Below, piece after piece: positions 20,471 to 31,559 of a DNA stretch of 64,000 nucleotides (position 1 is its first letter; each line of letters begins with the position of its first letter). Source of the stretch: Thermus sediminis (GTDB taxonomy: Bacteria > Deinococcota > Deinococci > Deinococcales > Thermaceae). Below the pieces are notes generated by a model. It had not been told where the DNA came from, ran no database searches, and saw only the letters and a program-made list of their open reading frames with translations. The DNA lies in NCBI RefSeq assembly GCF_003426945.1, contig NZ_QURO01000004.1, forward strand, positions 310,001 through 374,000, given 5' to 3'. A program made the position numbers and the translations under genes.

Positions 20471-21539
20471 AGTCGCCTTCATCACCGACGCTCCGCGGGT
20501 AGCGGGGAGCGAAGTTTGGCTTAGGGAAACCCTTCCGCTTTTGCCAGCCCTGGGCGTCAAACCAACCGTCTATCTCGCCGCGCACCCTAAGCTGAAGCCC
20601 TTTTCTAACCAGCTGGGCCGCGCAGGCATCACCACTGTGCTTTATCGCTCTTTAAAAGAACTCTCCTCGGAAACTGAAGGCTATCCCATACGCGTTCTCC
20701 AAAGCTGGTTTCCCAAAACCTATGCCATACTGCTTTCTACCTTACGTTTCCCCCTCGCTGTATACATTCATGATCAGTTGGAATATCATTATCCACTCGG
20801 CCTAACCCACCTTTTTCGTTGGATTTATGGATTTACCAAGGCCAAATACCTCCACCGGGCTACCTGCCTGTTCGTAGGGACTTACTGGGCGTCTTCATAC
20901 CTTCAGCGCCACTTCGGCTTGAGAGCCCATGTGGTGCCCGTAGGCGTTGATCCAAACCACTTTAAGCCCCCGACGGAGGAACAGCGGCACCAACTGCGCC
21001 ATACATATCGCTTGGAGCGCTTTACGCTCATTACACCCGCCCGCTTCACCCTGGAGAAAAATCAAATCAGTATCGCTTTTGTTGCCAAGCTTGTACCTGA
21101 AGCTGAGTTCCTTCTTGTAGGAGAAGGGAATTTAGCCCGAGTTATCCAGACCTTGAGCCGCGCTCTAAGGGTGAACAACGTTCGGTTTCTAAAGCCTCGC
21201 CTGGACGTGTCCGAGCTCTACCGGGCAAGCGATGCAGTCCTCTTCCCCACGTTAGGGGACAACCCTGGGCTCGTCATCTTGGAAGGTATGGCATCGGGCC
21301 TGCCTGTGATTACAAGCCCCTTCCCTCCCCAGAAGGAAGTGCTCTCACCTTCGGAAGGACTTTTGGTCCCTCCTACGCCTAGGGCTCTAGCCAAAGTCGT
21401 GCGCTGGCTCCAAGACCACCCGACAGAACTCAAAATCATGGGCCAAAAAGGACGCGAGCGCATCCTACGGGAGCGAACCAACGCCCATAGCGCCCAAGCC
21501 CTGGTTGAAGCCCTACACCAATGTCTAAACCGTAGGTAG
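20463..21539 (+). CDS. GT4-family glycosyltransferase (second of tandem pair)
   Basis: A 358-residue GT-B protein similar to the preceding one (AFITDAPRVAGSEVWLRETL; TPARFTLEKNQISIAF; LLVGEGNLARV). At the EX7E position the first acidic residue is Asp (DNPGLVILE), a conservative change. GTG 20463 is preferred over GTG 20451 because it aligns with the paralogue's start and overlaps the upstream stop by only eight bases. The sequence is clearly AT-richer than the rest of the window, with many A/T-ending codons (for example 20,730-20,850), suggesting acquisition from another source. Sugar donor and acceptor are unknown. Confidence 0.8.
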   Translation: MLEVAFITDAPRVAGSEVWLRETLPLLPALGVKPTVYLAAHPKLKPFSNQLGRAGITTVLYRSLKELSSETEGYPIRVLQSWFPKTYAILLSTLRFPLAVYIHDQLEYHYPLGLTHLFRWIYGFTKAKYLHRATCLFVGTYWASSYLQRHFGLRAHVVPVGVDPNHFKPPTEEQRHQLRHTYRLERFTLITPARFTLEKNQISIAFVAKLVPEAEFLLVGEGNLARVIQTLSRALRVNNVRFLKPRLDVSELYRASDAVLFPTLGDNPGLVILEGMASGLPVITSPFPPQKEVLSPSEGLLVPPTPRALAKVVRWLQDHPTELKIMGQKGRERILRERTNAHSAQALVEALHQCLNRR

Positions 21540-21550
21540 AATCCCCTAGG

Positions 21551-22762
21551 ATGCGTCTTTATCGCGTAGGTCTCTTCACCGACGTCTACTTCCCCAACCC
21601 CAACGGGGTGACCACCAGCGTCTACCTCCTCCTGAGGGAGCTCAGGCGCATGGGGCACGAGGCCTGGGTCCTGGCTCCCGCCCACCCCGAGGCCCCGGAG
21701 GAGGAAGAGGGCGTGGTGCGGGTCCCCTCGGTGGCCTACCCTTTCTACGAGGGCCAGCAGATCGCCCTACCTTCGGCTCGCTATTTGCCTACGAAGTTCG
21801 AGATCGTCCACACCCACACCCCCCTCACCCTCGGGGTCTGGGGGCTGAGGCTCGCCCGCAACAGGGGCCTGCCCCACGTCTCCACCTTCCACACCCACTA
21901 CGAGAAGTACGCCCACTACATCCCAGGCCTGGCCGTTCTGGATCGGTACACGGGCATCGTGCCCCGCCTGGCCAAGGCCTTCTACAACCGGGTGGAGGTG
22001 GTCATCACCCCCACGGAGCCGGTGAGACGCTTGGCGGAAGGGTACGGGATCGAGAGGCCCATCCGGGTCATCCCCACGGGGATTGACAACCGCCTCTTGG
22101 AGGAGGCCCCCCTCCCCTCCCCTCCCCCCTGGCCCGAGGGGAAAAGGCGGCTTGTCACTGTGGGCCGCCTGGGGAAGGAGAAGAGCTTTGACCTGGTCCT
22201 GAGGGCGCTGGCGGAGATGGCCCGAGTGGAGGACGTCTTCCTGGTTCACATCGGGGAAGGTCCCGAGCTTACCTATCTCCAGGCCCTGGCCCGGGAGCTT
22301 TCCATCGTCCACAGGGTGCGCTTTCTAGGACCCGTCCCCTACCGAAGGATCGGGGGCTACTACCGTTCGGCCGAGCTCTTTCTCTTCGCCAGCGAGACGG
22401 AAACCCAGGGCCTCGTCATCTGGGAGGCCCAGGCCATGGGGGTGCCGGTGATAGCGGTGGGAGCGGAAGGGACTTTAGAAGGGGTAGAGGAAGGAAGGAC
22501 CGGATACCTAGTGCCCCCCGGAGACTACAAAGCCTTGGCGAAAAAAGCCTTAGAGCTCCTCCAGGATGAGGAAAAGCGGCGGCGATTCAGCGTACGGTCC
22601 CGGGCCTGGGCCCTGGAACGCTCAGCGGAGCGCATCGCCGAAAGGATCGTGGCCGTCTACGAAGAGGCCAGCGAGATCCTCCGCGCCGAGCCCAGGCGGC
22701 TCATCTTTCCCTTTCCCCGCCTTCCCCGAAGTAACCTCGAGGATCGCCCAGGAGGTTCCTAA
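21551..22762 (+). CDS. GT4-family glycosyltransferase, diacylglycerol glucosyltransferase-like
   Basis: A 403-residue GT4 enzyme of the MgdA/diacylglycerol alpha-glucosyltransferase group: [73 protein letters not shown] and EX7[10 protein letters not shown]. These enzymes sit on the inner membrane face and build membrane glycolipids, abundant in Thermus; assignment to a specific lipid step is inference. A -10 box TAGAAT (21537-21542) overlaps the previous stop codon and lies eight bases before the ATG, so it probably has its own leaderless promoter. GC content returns to the Thermus norm here. Its last 62 bp overlap the 3' end of the convergent GT2 gene. Confidence 0.85.
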   Translation: MRLYRVGLFTDVYFPNPNGVTTSVYLLLRELRRMGHEAWVLAPAHPEAPEEEEGVVRVPSVAYPFYEGQQIALPSARYLPTKFEIVHTHTPLTLGVWGLRLARNRGLPHVSTFHTHYEKYAHYIPGLAVLDRYTGIVPRLAKAFYNRVEVVITPTEPVRRLAEGYGIERPIRVIPTGIDNRLLEEAPLPSPPPWPEGKRRLVTVGRLGKEKSFDLVLRALAEMARVEDVFLVHIGEGPELTYLQALARELSIVHRVRFLGPVPYRRIGGYYRSAELFLFASETETQGLVIWEAQAMGVPVIAVGAEGTLEGVEEGRTGYLVPPGDYKALAKKALELLQDEEKRRRFSVRSRAWALERSAERIAERIVAVYEEASEILRAEPRRLIFPFPRLPRSNLEDRPGGS

Positions 22763-23384
22763 CCTGCCTCAGGAGAAAAGGCCCCCAGCCCCCCTGGAGT
22801 CTCCGGGCCGAGGTAAGGACGAGGGCCTCGGGCACGTAGCGCACAGGGCCGAGGCGCCTTAGCCTCCAACCCAAAAGGACGTCCTCCCGGGCCTCCACCT
22901 CGGGGAAGCCGCCCACCCAGAGGGCCGCCTCCTTGAGGAGCATCATGTTGGCCCCCGCCAGGTTGGGCCGACCGAGGAGGGCCATCAGGTTGAGAAAAGC
23001 CCGGTAGCCTTGCTCGGAAAGGGTGGCCTCAAAGGGGGAGACCCCGTAAAAGCGTAGGGGGCCGTAGAGGGCCACCGCCCCCCCTGCCCGCGCGGTCAGG
23101 CGTTCCAGCCAGCGCTCCGTGGGCAAGGAGTCGGCATCGGTCATGGCCACCCACTCCCCCCGGGCCGCCAGGAGGCCCGCCTGCCGGGCGAAGGCCACCC
23201 CCTTCCTGGCGCAGAGAACCACCCGGGCGCCGTGGGCCTCGGCCACCTCCCGTGTGCGGTCGGTGGAGGCGTTGTCCACCACGATGACCTCCAGGGGCTT
23301 CAGGGTCTGGGCCGCCACCGCCCCAAGGGCTCTAGGAAGGTAGGCCTCCTCGTTGTGGGCGGGGATCACCACGCTGATGCGCAC
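22701..23384 (-). CDS. GT2-family glycosyltransferase
   Basis: A 227-residue GT-A enzyme: [35 protein letters not shown], metal-binding [14 protein letters not shown] (DxD) and a final acidic motif [15 protein letters not shown]. No large hydrophobic segment is present, so it is likely cytosolic or peripheral. It starts with GTG 23384, six bases after a minus-strand -10 TAAAGT (23391-23396), and its 3' end overlaps the convergent GT4 gene by 62 bp. Its context suggests surface glycan or glycolipid synthesis; the sugar is unknown. Confidence 0.87.
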   Translation of the reverse strand: MRISVVIPAHNEEAYLPRALGAVAAQTLKPLEVIVVDNASTDRTREVAEAHGARVVLCARKGVAFARQAGLLAARGEWVAMTDADSLPTERWLERLTARAGGAVALYGPLRFYGVSPFEATLSEQGYRAFLNLMALLGRPNLAGANMMLLKEAALWVGGFPEVEAREDVLLGWRLRRLGPVRYVPEALVLTSARRLQGGWGPFLLRQVRNLLGDPRGYFGEGGERER

Positions 23385-23387
23385 GGG

Positions 23388-23396
23388 TATACTTTA
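23388..23396. promoter_or_regulatory. Overlapping divergent -10 boxes (GT2 / MFS genes)
   Basis: Plus-strand TATACT (23388-23393) is five bases from the MFS start (23399). Minus-strand TAAAGT (23391-23396) is six bases from the GT2 start (23384). The two boxes share three base pairs, so RNA polymerase could occupy only one at a time. Confidence 0.6.
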
Positions 23397-23398
23397 GC

Positions 23399-24565
23399 GT
23401 GTTTCGCTACCTGCCTTGGGCCCAAGACGGTCTTAGCATCCTCCTCCGCCTCATCCTGGCCGTGGGTCTGATGGAGGGGGTAAGGAGCGGTTATTTTGCT
23501 GGATTTCTCGCCTTCTACGCCCCGGAAAGGTTAGAGCTAGGCCCCACCGCTTTCACCCTGGCCTACACCCTACATCACCTCGCCGACCACCTCTCCAAAG
23601 GCCTGGGGGGGCTGATGGCGGAGCGGGTAGGCTTCGGCCTCACCGCCAGCCTGGCGGCTTTTGTGGGCTTTTTGGCCCTCCTCCTCACCCCCGCGGCCCA
23701 CGGGGCCTGGACCCTCTGGGCCTTGGGGCTCCTCTGGGGGGTTTCCATGTCCACCCTCTACCCGGGCCTCATGACCTACGCCAGCCGCATCGCTGTCCCC
23801 GGAAGGGAGGCCAGGGCCCTTTCCTTCACCCTTACCCTGGTCCTGCCCTGGGTGGGCATCGGGGTGGTGGGGGTGGGGCAGGTGGCCTGGCGCCACCCGG
23901 AGGCGGGCCTCACCGCCCTCCTCTTCGCCCAGGGGGCGGCCCTGGCCCTGGCCCTCTCTCTCCTCCGCTTCCGCATCCCCGTGCCCCCGAAGAGCCGGAA
24001 GCGCTACCCCCTTTCCCGCCCTCTGTTCTTTTTGCCCGCGGCCTTCGGCCAGACCTTCGCCCCGGCTTTGGTCTCCCTCTTCCTCCTCCGCTTCGCCAAG
24101 GAGAGCCTGGGCCTCGAGCCCATCGGGGTAGGGGGGCTCCTCCTCCTTGGCGGCGGACTCGCCTTCGGCCTCCTCCCCTTCACCGGCAGAATGGTGGACC
24201 GCAAGGGGTACCGCCTGCCCCTGATCCTGGGCCTGGCCCTCCTGGGCGGGGTCATGCTCCGCCTGGCCCTGGGGCCCTCTCTGGCGGAGGTCTTTCTCCT
24301 TGCGGCCCTGGGGGGCTTGGGCTTCAGCCTCTTCATGCCGGGGTGGAACGGCTTCCTGGCCAAGAACCTGCCCCAGGAGAATCGGGCCGCCATCTGGGGT
24401 AGCCTGATGACCGTGGAGGGGCTCGGCGTGGCCCTGGGGCCCGTGGTGGGAGGGGCTCTCTGGGAGGCCTTTGGGCTCCAAGCTCCCTTCTTGGCGGGGG
24501 GCATCATCCTCTTTAGCCTGAGCCTCTTCTACGCCTTAGCGCTACGGAGGTTTGGATGGAACTAG
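23399..24565 (+). CDS. Major facilitator superfamily transporter
   Basis: A 388-residue protein with about 12 hydrophobic segments and MFS landmarks: LADHLSKGLGGLMAERVGFG (motif A-like loop after TM2) and LLPFTGRMVDRKGYRLPL (second-half motif A). Starts with GTG 23399 in a leaderless arrangement. The deacetylase gene overlaps its end by ten bases, so the two are coupled, which hints at lipid or glycan-precursor handling; the substrate cannot be read from sequence. Confidence 0.85.
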   Translation: MFRYLPWAQDGLSILLRLILAVGLMEGVRSGYFAGFLAFYAPERLELGPTAFTLAYTLHHLADHLSKGLGGLMAERVGFGLTASLAAFVGFLALLLTPAAHGAWTLWALGLLWGVSMSTLYPGLMTYASRIAVPGREARALSFTLTLVLPWVGIGVVGVGQVAWRHPEAGLTALLFAQGAALALALSLLRFRIPVPPKSRKRYPLSRPLFFLPAAFGQTFAPALVSLFLLRFAKESLGLEPIGVGGLLLLGGGLAFGLLPFTGRMVDRKGYRLPLILGLALLGGVMLRLALGPSLAEVFLLAALGGLGFSLFMPGWNGFLAKNLPQENRAAIWGSLMTVEGLGVALGPVVGGALWEAFGLQAPFLAGGIILFSLSLFYALALRRFGWN

Positions 24566-25737
24566 CCTTCGGATTGGTCCTTCTGCTCTACGGACTTTCG
24601 GATATCCTCTTCCGCTTTCTGGGCCTTGGGGCCTACGCCCGGGGAAGCCGGCGGGAGCCCAAGGTGGCCCTCACCTTTGACGACGGCCCTTCGGAAAGGA
24701 CAGAGGCTCTTCTTCACCTCCTGAAAGCCCACGGGGTGAAGGCCACCTTCTTCCTCACCGGGGAAAAGGCGAAGAAGCGGCCAGACCTGGTGGAAAGGAT
24801 CAGGGAAGAGGGCCACCAGATAGAGGACCACGGCCAGATCCACCAGGCCTGGAAGCTCCTTCTGCCCTGGGTGGAGTGGCGGCACATGGCGGAGAACCCG
24901 GCGCGGTACTACCGCCCCCCCCACGGTCTCCACACCCCCTTCACCCGCCTCTTCGCCCGCCTACTGGGGAAAAGGGTGGCCCTCTGGGACCTGGAGAGCA
25001 AGGACTGGCTGGACCTGCCTCCTGAGGCCTTGGCGGAGAGGCTTCTCTACTACCTGCGCCCAGGGAGCGTGGTCCTCCTCCACGATGGCCCCGAAAGGAC
25101 CCTGAGGCTTCTGGAGCTGGCCCTACCCAGGATGCGGGCGCTGGGCTACCGGTCCGTCACCCTAGACGAGCTTTCCCCCATACCCCTGGGGCCCCGTTTA
25201 GCCCTGGTCAGGGGCCTCCAGGGGTTCAACGAGCGGTATGACCGGAGGCACGGGCTAAAAAGGGTAGGTCTCGGCCCTTTTGATTTCCTCAAAGTGGAAG
25301 CCAAGCCTTTTCCCTTTCCTCCACTTAGAGGAGAGCCCGCTTTGGAACTCCATCTGGACTCCGAGCGGGTGGTGGAGCTCAGCCCCTTCCAAGCCCTCAG
25401 ACAGATTCGGGAGGGGATGAAGGGGCTTGCGGCCATGATAGAAAGGGGCGAGATTCCTAGGCCCAAACTCCTTTATGGTTTCAGCTACCAGGCGGAGGAC
25501 CTACGGGTTTTGGGTTTCCAGCCTTGGCCTTACCCTCTTCCCCCATGGGCCGCCCGCCTGGCCGCCTTAGCCACCATGTGGCAACTCTGGCTCTACCGAG
25601 GCGACCTCCCCGACTGGCGTAGGCCCGCCGCTACCCTCCGCTACATGGAAACCGAGGAGCTTCTACGGCGATTCCCACCGTCCACTCCCGCTTCCCCACC
25701 CCTGGCACCCGGTGGAGGCGAAACCCCGCCTCCTTGA
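24556..25737 (+). CDS. Polysaccharide deacetylase (NodB domain) fused to YkoP-like domain
   Basis: A 393-residue protein. A short N-terminal hydrophobic segment (LAFGLVLLLYGLSDILF) is followed by a NodB domain with motif 1 TFDDGPSERT, motif 2 as the spaced pair HGQIH, motif 3 YYRPPHG, WDLESKDWLD and VVLLHDGPE. The metal ligands Asp-His-His are therefore kept. After about residue 220 a second domain (GFNERYDRRHGLKRVG, LELHLDSERVVELSPFQALR) resembles the YkoP-like domain found next to glycosyltransferases in Bacillus. It may deacetylate a surface or lipid-linked sugar. It overlaps the MFS gene by ten bases and, antisense, the methyltransferase gene by 107 bp. Confidence 0.82.
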   Translation: MELAFGLVLLLYGLSDILFRFLGLGAYARGSRREPKVALTFDDGPSERTEALLHLLKAHGVKATFFLTGEKAKKRPDLVERIREEGHQIEDHGQIHQAWKLLLPWVEWRHMAENPARYYRPPHGLHTPFTRLFARLLGKRVALWDLESKDWLDLPPEALAERLLYYLRPGSVVLLHDGPERTLRLLELALPRMRALGYRSVTLDELSPIPLGPRLALVRGLQGFNERYDRRHGLKRVGLGPFDFLKVEAKPFPFPPLRGEPALELHLDSERVVELSPFQALRQIREGMKGLAAMIERGEIPRPKLLYGFSYQAEDLRVLGFQPWPYPLPPWAARLAALATMWQLWLYRGDLPDWRRPAATLRYMETEELLRRFPPSTPASPPLAPGGGETPPP

Positions 25738-26299
25738 GGGCCCGCCGGAAGGCTCCTTGGGCGGAGTAGGTGGCGAGCACCCCGCCCCGCCTTAGGGCCA
25801 GGCGGAGCCTCCTGAGCACCGGGGCTTCCCAGGCCTCGGGGTTGGCCTTGGGGCTGAAGGGGTCCAGATAGACCGCCGTGGCCCAGAGGGCGGGAAGGGC
25901 CACCTCCCGGATATCCCCGAAGACCACCCTAAGCTCCCCCCAGGGGCCGGAAAACCGCTCCTCGGGCCAGGCCTCGAGGATCTCCCCAAAGACCCTCTCC
26001 CCCAGGGGCAGGGGGAGGCGGATGGCGGAAAGGACCTCCCGGGGCAGGGGCTCCTTTTCCACCGCCAGGTAGCGGAGGAAGACCCCCCGGGCCAGGGCGC
26101 TTTCCAGGGCCACCCGGAAGTTCACCAGGAGGCCCAGGCCCACCTCCAGGACCCTCGGGGCCGGGTGGAGGTGGGTCCGGGTCCTCTCCAGGTAGAGCCT
26201 CCGGGCCTGGAGGAGGGCCCCCTGCCTGGGGTGGTAGGCCTCCCCGTAGGCGGGGTGGAAGAGGGTGGGGGTGCCGTCTTCGGTGTACAGGACCTCCAC
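25631..26299 (-). CDS. MnmC/MnmD-like SAM-dependent methyltransferase
   Basis: A 222-residue protein of the MnmC N-terminal (DUF752) family: LYTEDGTPTLFHPAYGEAYHP at the start (in parts), SAM-binding VLEVGLGLLVNFRVAL, acidic VFGDIREVAL, and catalytic-type YLDPFSPKANPEAW, ending GVGKREWTVGIA. Stand-alone relatives methylate the aminomethyl group on wobble uridine of tRNA (mnm5U pathway). This fits the presence of mnmE in the same window. GTG 26299 is eight bases from a -10 TATTCT. The C-terminal 107 bp overlap the deacetylase gene on the other strand. Confidence 0.8.
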   Translation of the reverse strand: MEVLYTEDGTPTLFHPAYGEAYHPRQGALLQARRLYLERTRTHLHPAPRVLEVGLGLLVNFRVALESALARGVFLRYLAVEKEPLPREVLSAIRLPLPLGERVFGEILEAWPEERFSGPWGELRVVFGDIREVALPALWATAVYLDPFSPKANPEAWEAPVLRRLRLALRRGGVLATYSAQGAFRRALKEAGFRLHRVPGVGKREWTVGIAVEAPRFPCSGG

Positions 26300-26306
26300 G
26301 CCCCCT

Positions 26307-26313
26307 TAGAATA
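26307..26313. promoter_or_regulatory. Overlapping divergent -10 boxes (MnmD-like / DUF554 genes)
   Basis: Plus-strand TAGAAT (26307-26312) is seven bases before the DUF554 ATG. Minus-strand TATTCT (26308-26313) is eight bases before the methyltransferase GTG. The boxes are almost coincident, an inherently bidirectional element. Confidence 0.55.
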
Positions 26314-26319
26314 CCCCCC

Positions 26320-27063
26320 ATGGAGCTCACCCTCCTGGATAGGCTCTCGGGAACCCTGGTGAACGCCGCCACGGTGGCCCTGGGCACGGGGCTGGGCCTG
26401 GCCCTAAGGGGCAGGCTACCCCAGCGCATGGCCCGCATCATGGTCCAGGGGGTGGGGCTCACCACCCTCTTCATCGGCCTCTCCATGGCCCAGGCCCTGG
26501 GGGGGGCCAAAGGGGGAGCCGTAGACGGGGTGGTCCTGGGCCTCCTGGCCTTGGTCCTGGGGGGGCTTCTGGGGGAGGCCCTGGGGGTGGAGGAGGCCCT
26601 CGAGGGCCTGGGGGAGAAGATCAAGCGGGCGGTGCGGGGCGGGGGGAGCTTCACCGAGGGCTTCGTGGCGGCAAGCCTCCTCTTCTGCGTGGGCCCCATG
26701 ACCCTTTTGGGCTCCATCCAAAACGGCCTCACCGGGGATGCAAGCCTCCTGCTCCTCAAGGCCACCCTGGACGGGATGAGCGCCATCGCCCTCACCAGCT
26801 CCTTCGGGATCGGGGTAGGGTTCAGCGTGGTGGTGATCCTCCTCTACCAGGGCGGGGTGGCCCTCCTGGCGGGCACCCTGGCCCAGGTCCTCCCCGACCC
26901 CGCCCAGGACCCCCGGGTCCTCCTGGTGACCGGGGTGGGGGGGCTCATGGTCCTGGGGGTGGGGATCAACCTCCTGGGCCTCACCAAGGTGCGGGTGGGC
27001 TCCTTCCTGCCCGCTCTTCTCCTCGCCCCCCTGGTCTGGGCCCTGGCCGACTGGCTGAGCTAA
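26320..27063 (+). CDS. DUF554 membrane protein
   Basis: A 247-residue integral membrane protein of the DUF554 (YdfK) family with about seven hydrophobic segments. Family features: GTLVNAATVALGTGLGLAL at the start, SFTEGFVAASLLFCVGPMTL in parts, GSIQNGLTGD and LLLKATLDGMSAIALTSSFG (central conserved block). Function is not established; transport is often assumed. It shares a bidirectional -10 region with the divergent methyltransferase gene, and its stop codon overlaps the -10 (TAAGAT) of gatC. Confidence 0.88.
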   Translation: MELTLLDRLSGTLVNAATVALGTGLGLALRGRLPQRMARIMVQGVGLTTLFIGLSMAQALGGAKGGAVDGVVLGLLALVLGGLLGEALGVEEALEGLGEKIKRAVRGGGSFTEGFVAASLLFCVGPMTLLGSIQNGLTGDASLLLLKATLDGMSAIALTSSFGIGVGFSVVVILLYQGGVALLAGTLAQVLPDPAQDPRVLLVTGVGGLMVLGVGINLLGLTKVRVGSFLPALLLAPLVWALADWLS

Positions 27064-27073
27064 GATAGCCCCC

Positions 27074-29686
<2,613 letters not shown>

Positions 29687-29714
<28 letters not shown>

Positions 29715-30469
29715 GGGGCTGGGAAGAGATGGAAAGGGTGGTGGGGCTCCAGCGGGAGGTCTGGGGCCGCGCGGAGAGCGACCTGGTGCCCAGGGGCCTC
29801 CTCATCGCCGTCCAGGACCAAGGGGGGCTGGTGGCGGGGGCCTTTTTGGGGGAGGAGCTGGTGGGCTTCGTCTTCGGCCTCCCCACCCAAGACCCTAGCC
29901 TCCAGCACTCCCACATGCTGGGGGTCCTGGAGCCTTACCGGGGCACGGGGGCCGCCCTCCTCCTCAAGCGCTTCCAGCGGGACTGGTGCCTAGCCCGGGG
30001 CATCCGCAAGGTGGTCTGGACCTTTGACCCCTTGAGGGGGGCCAACGCCAACTTCAACCTGAGGAAGCTCGGGGCCTGGAGCAGGACCTACCTCCCCGAC
30101 CACTACGGACCCATGTCCGGCATCAACGCCGGGGCCCCCTCGGACCGCCTCCTGGCCGAGTGGGACCTCCTTTCGGAAAGGGTCTACGCCCGGATCTACG
30201 CCCCTCCGCCCGAAGCCAAGGTGGCGGGCCTTCCCCAGGCCAACCGGGTGGAGGAGGAGGTGCCCCTGAAGGCAAGGCTGGACCTGGAGGCGGAAAGGGT
30301 GTTGGTCCAGATTCCCGAGGACTGGGGACGGATCCTGCGGGAAGACCCCGCTTTGGCCCTAAGGTGGCGGGAGCACAGCCAAGAGGTCTTCGGCCATTAC
30401 TTCGCCCGGGGGTACGTGGCCGTGGACTTCGTCCGAGGGCCCAACCGCTATGTCCTGGCCAAGGACTGA
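29687..30469 (+). CDS. GNAT-family N-acyltransferase paired with the racemase (COG3375 type)
   Basis: A 260-residue GNAT protein. The N-terminal domain shows [37 protein letters not shown] and the acetyl/acyl-CoA loop [15 protein letters not shown], followed by [20 protein letters not shown] and [13 protein letters not shown], strings diagnostic of the subfamily located next to NAAAR/NSAR. It is expected to succinylate or acetylate D-amino acids to supply the racemase. ATG 29687 overlaps the racemase gene by 28 bp. Its 3' end overlaps the amidohydrolase by 20 bp. Confidence 0.82.
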
Positions 30470-31559
30470 GATCTGGACCGCCGAGGTGGTCTACACCGGC
30501 TTCGGCACCCCCATGCTCCGGGGGGGGATCGCCGTCCAGGGGGGGGTGGTGGTGGGCCAGGGGCCTTTGGAAGAGCTCCAGGCCCGCTTCCCCCAGGGCC
30601 AGGTGGTGAGGAAGGGCCGGGCCCTCCTCCCGCCCCCGGTGAACGCCCACACCCACCTGGACCTCTCCCTCCTCTCCCTCTACCGGGGGCCCTTCACGGG
30701 CTTCCTCCCCCACGTGGTGGCCCACCGGGGGCTCAGGGGCCTCGAGGGGGCAAAAAGGGGCTTAGAAGAGCTCCAGGCCTCGGGGGTGGGGGCCTTCGGC
30801 GACATCGTCTTCCGGGACGAGGTCATGGACTTCCTCCTCCGGGAAAGCCCCCTGCCGGGGGTGGCCTTCTACGAGGTCTTCGCCCCCGAGCCCAGCGAGG
30901 CCGAGGAGGTTTTCGCCAGGGTGCGGGGGAAGCTTGCGGCCTGGCGCAGGCGGGAAGGGAGGGTGCGGGTGGGCCTCGCCCCCCACGCCCCCTACTCCGT
31001 GAGCCCGCCTCTGCTTAGGAAGCTGGCCCAGTATGCTCAGGCCGAGGGCATCCCCCTCATGATCCACGCGGCGGAAAGCCTCGAGGAGGTGAGGTTCCTC
31101 AAGGGCGGAGAGGGACCTTTTTTGGAGGTGTACCGCCGCCTCGCCCAGACCCCCTGGCGGCCCCCGGGCCTCACCCCCATCCGCCACCTCCACGCCCTGG
31201 GGGTCCTGGGGCCCCAGACCCTTCTGGTTCACGGGGTCCAGGTGGACGAGGAAGAGGTGCAGCTCATCGCCGAAACCGGAGCCAAGGTGATCCTCTGCCC
31301 TAGGTCCAACGAGAACCTTGAGGTGGGGGAGGCCCCCCTTCTCCTCTACGCCCGCCACGGGGTGGAGCTAGCCTTGGGAACAGACTCCAGGGCCAGCAGC
31401 CCCGATCTGGACGTGAAGGGGGAAGCCCTCCACCTCTGGGACAAGGCGGACCCCCGCCTCCTGGTGCGGGCCCTCACCCGGGGCGGGTACCGGGCTTTGG
31501 GCCTTCCCACCCCCCGCCTCGCCCGGGGAACCCCAGCGGCTTTGGTACACTCCCTCTGA
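30450..31559 (+). CDS. Amidohydrolase-superfamily deaminase/hydrolase (COG0402)
   Basis: A 369-residue metal-dependent hydrolase. Ligands: HxH in NAHTHLDLSLLS, His in MIHAAESLEEV, His in LVHGVQVDEEE, and Asp in LGTDSRASSPD. The region LCPRSNENLEVG and PHAPYSV are typical of the chlorohydrolase/SsnA/MtaD branch. Candidate activities are deamination of an aminofutalosine-type nucleoside (menaquinone futalosine pathway) or N-acyl hydrolysis for the racemase pathway; the sequence favours a deaminase but does not decide. It overlaps the GNAT gene by 20 bp and its stop overlaps the ClC start (TGATG). Confidence 0.7.
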   Translation: MSWPRTEIWTAEVVYTGFGTPMLRGGIAVQGGVVVGQGPLEELQARFPQGQVVRKGRALLPPPVNAHTHLDLSLLSLYRGPFTGFLPHVVAHRGLRGLEGAKRGLEELQASGVGAFGDIVFRDEVMDFLLRESPLPGVAFYEVFAPEPSEAEEVFARVRGKLAAWRRREGRVRVGLAPHAPYSVSPPLLRKLAQYAQAEGIPLMIHAAESLEEVRFLKGGEGPFLEVYRRLAQTPWRPPGLTPIRHLHALGVLGPQTLLVHGVQVDEEEVQLIAETGAKVILCPRSNENLEVGEAPLLLYARHGVELALGTDSRASSPDLDVKGEALHLWDKADPRLLVRALTRGGYRALGLPTPRLARGTPAALVHSL

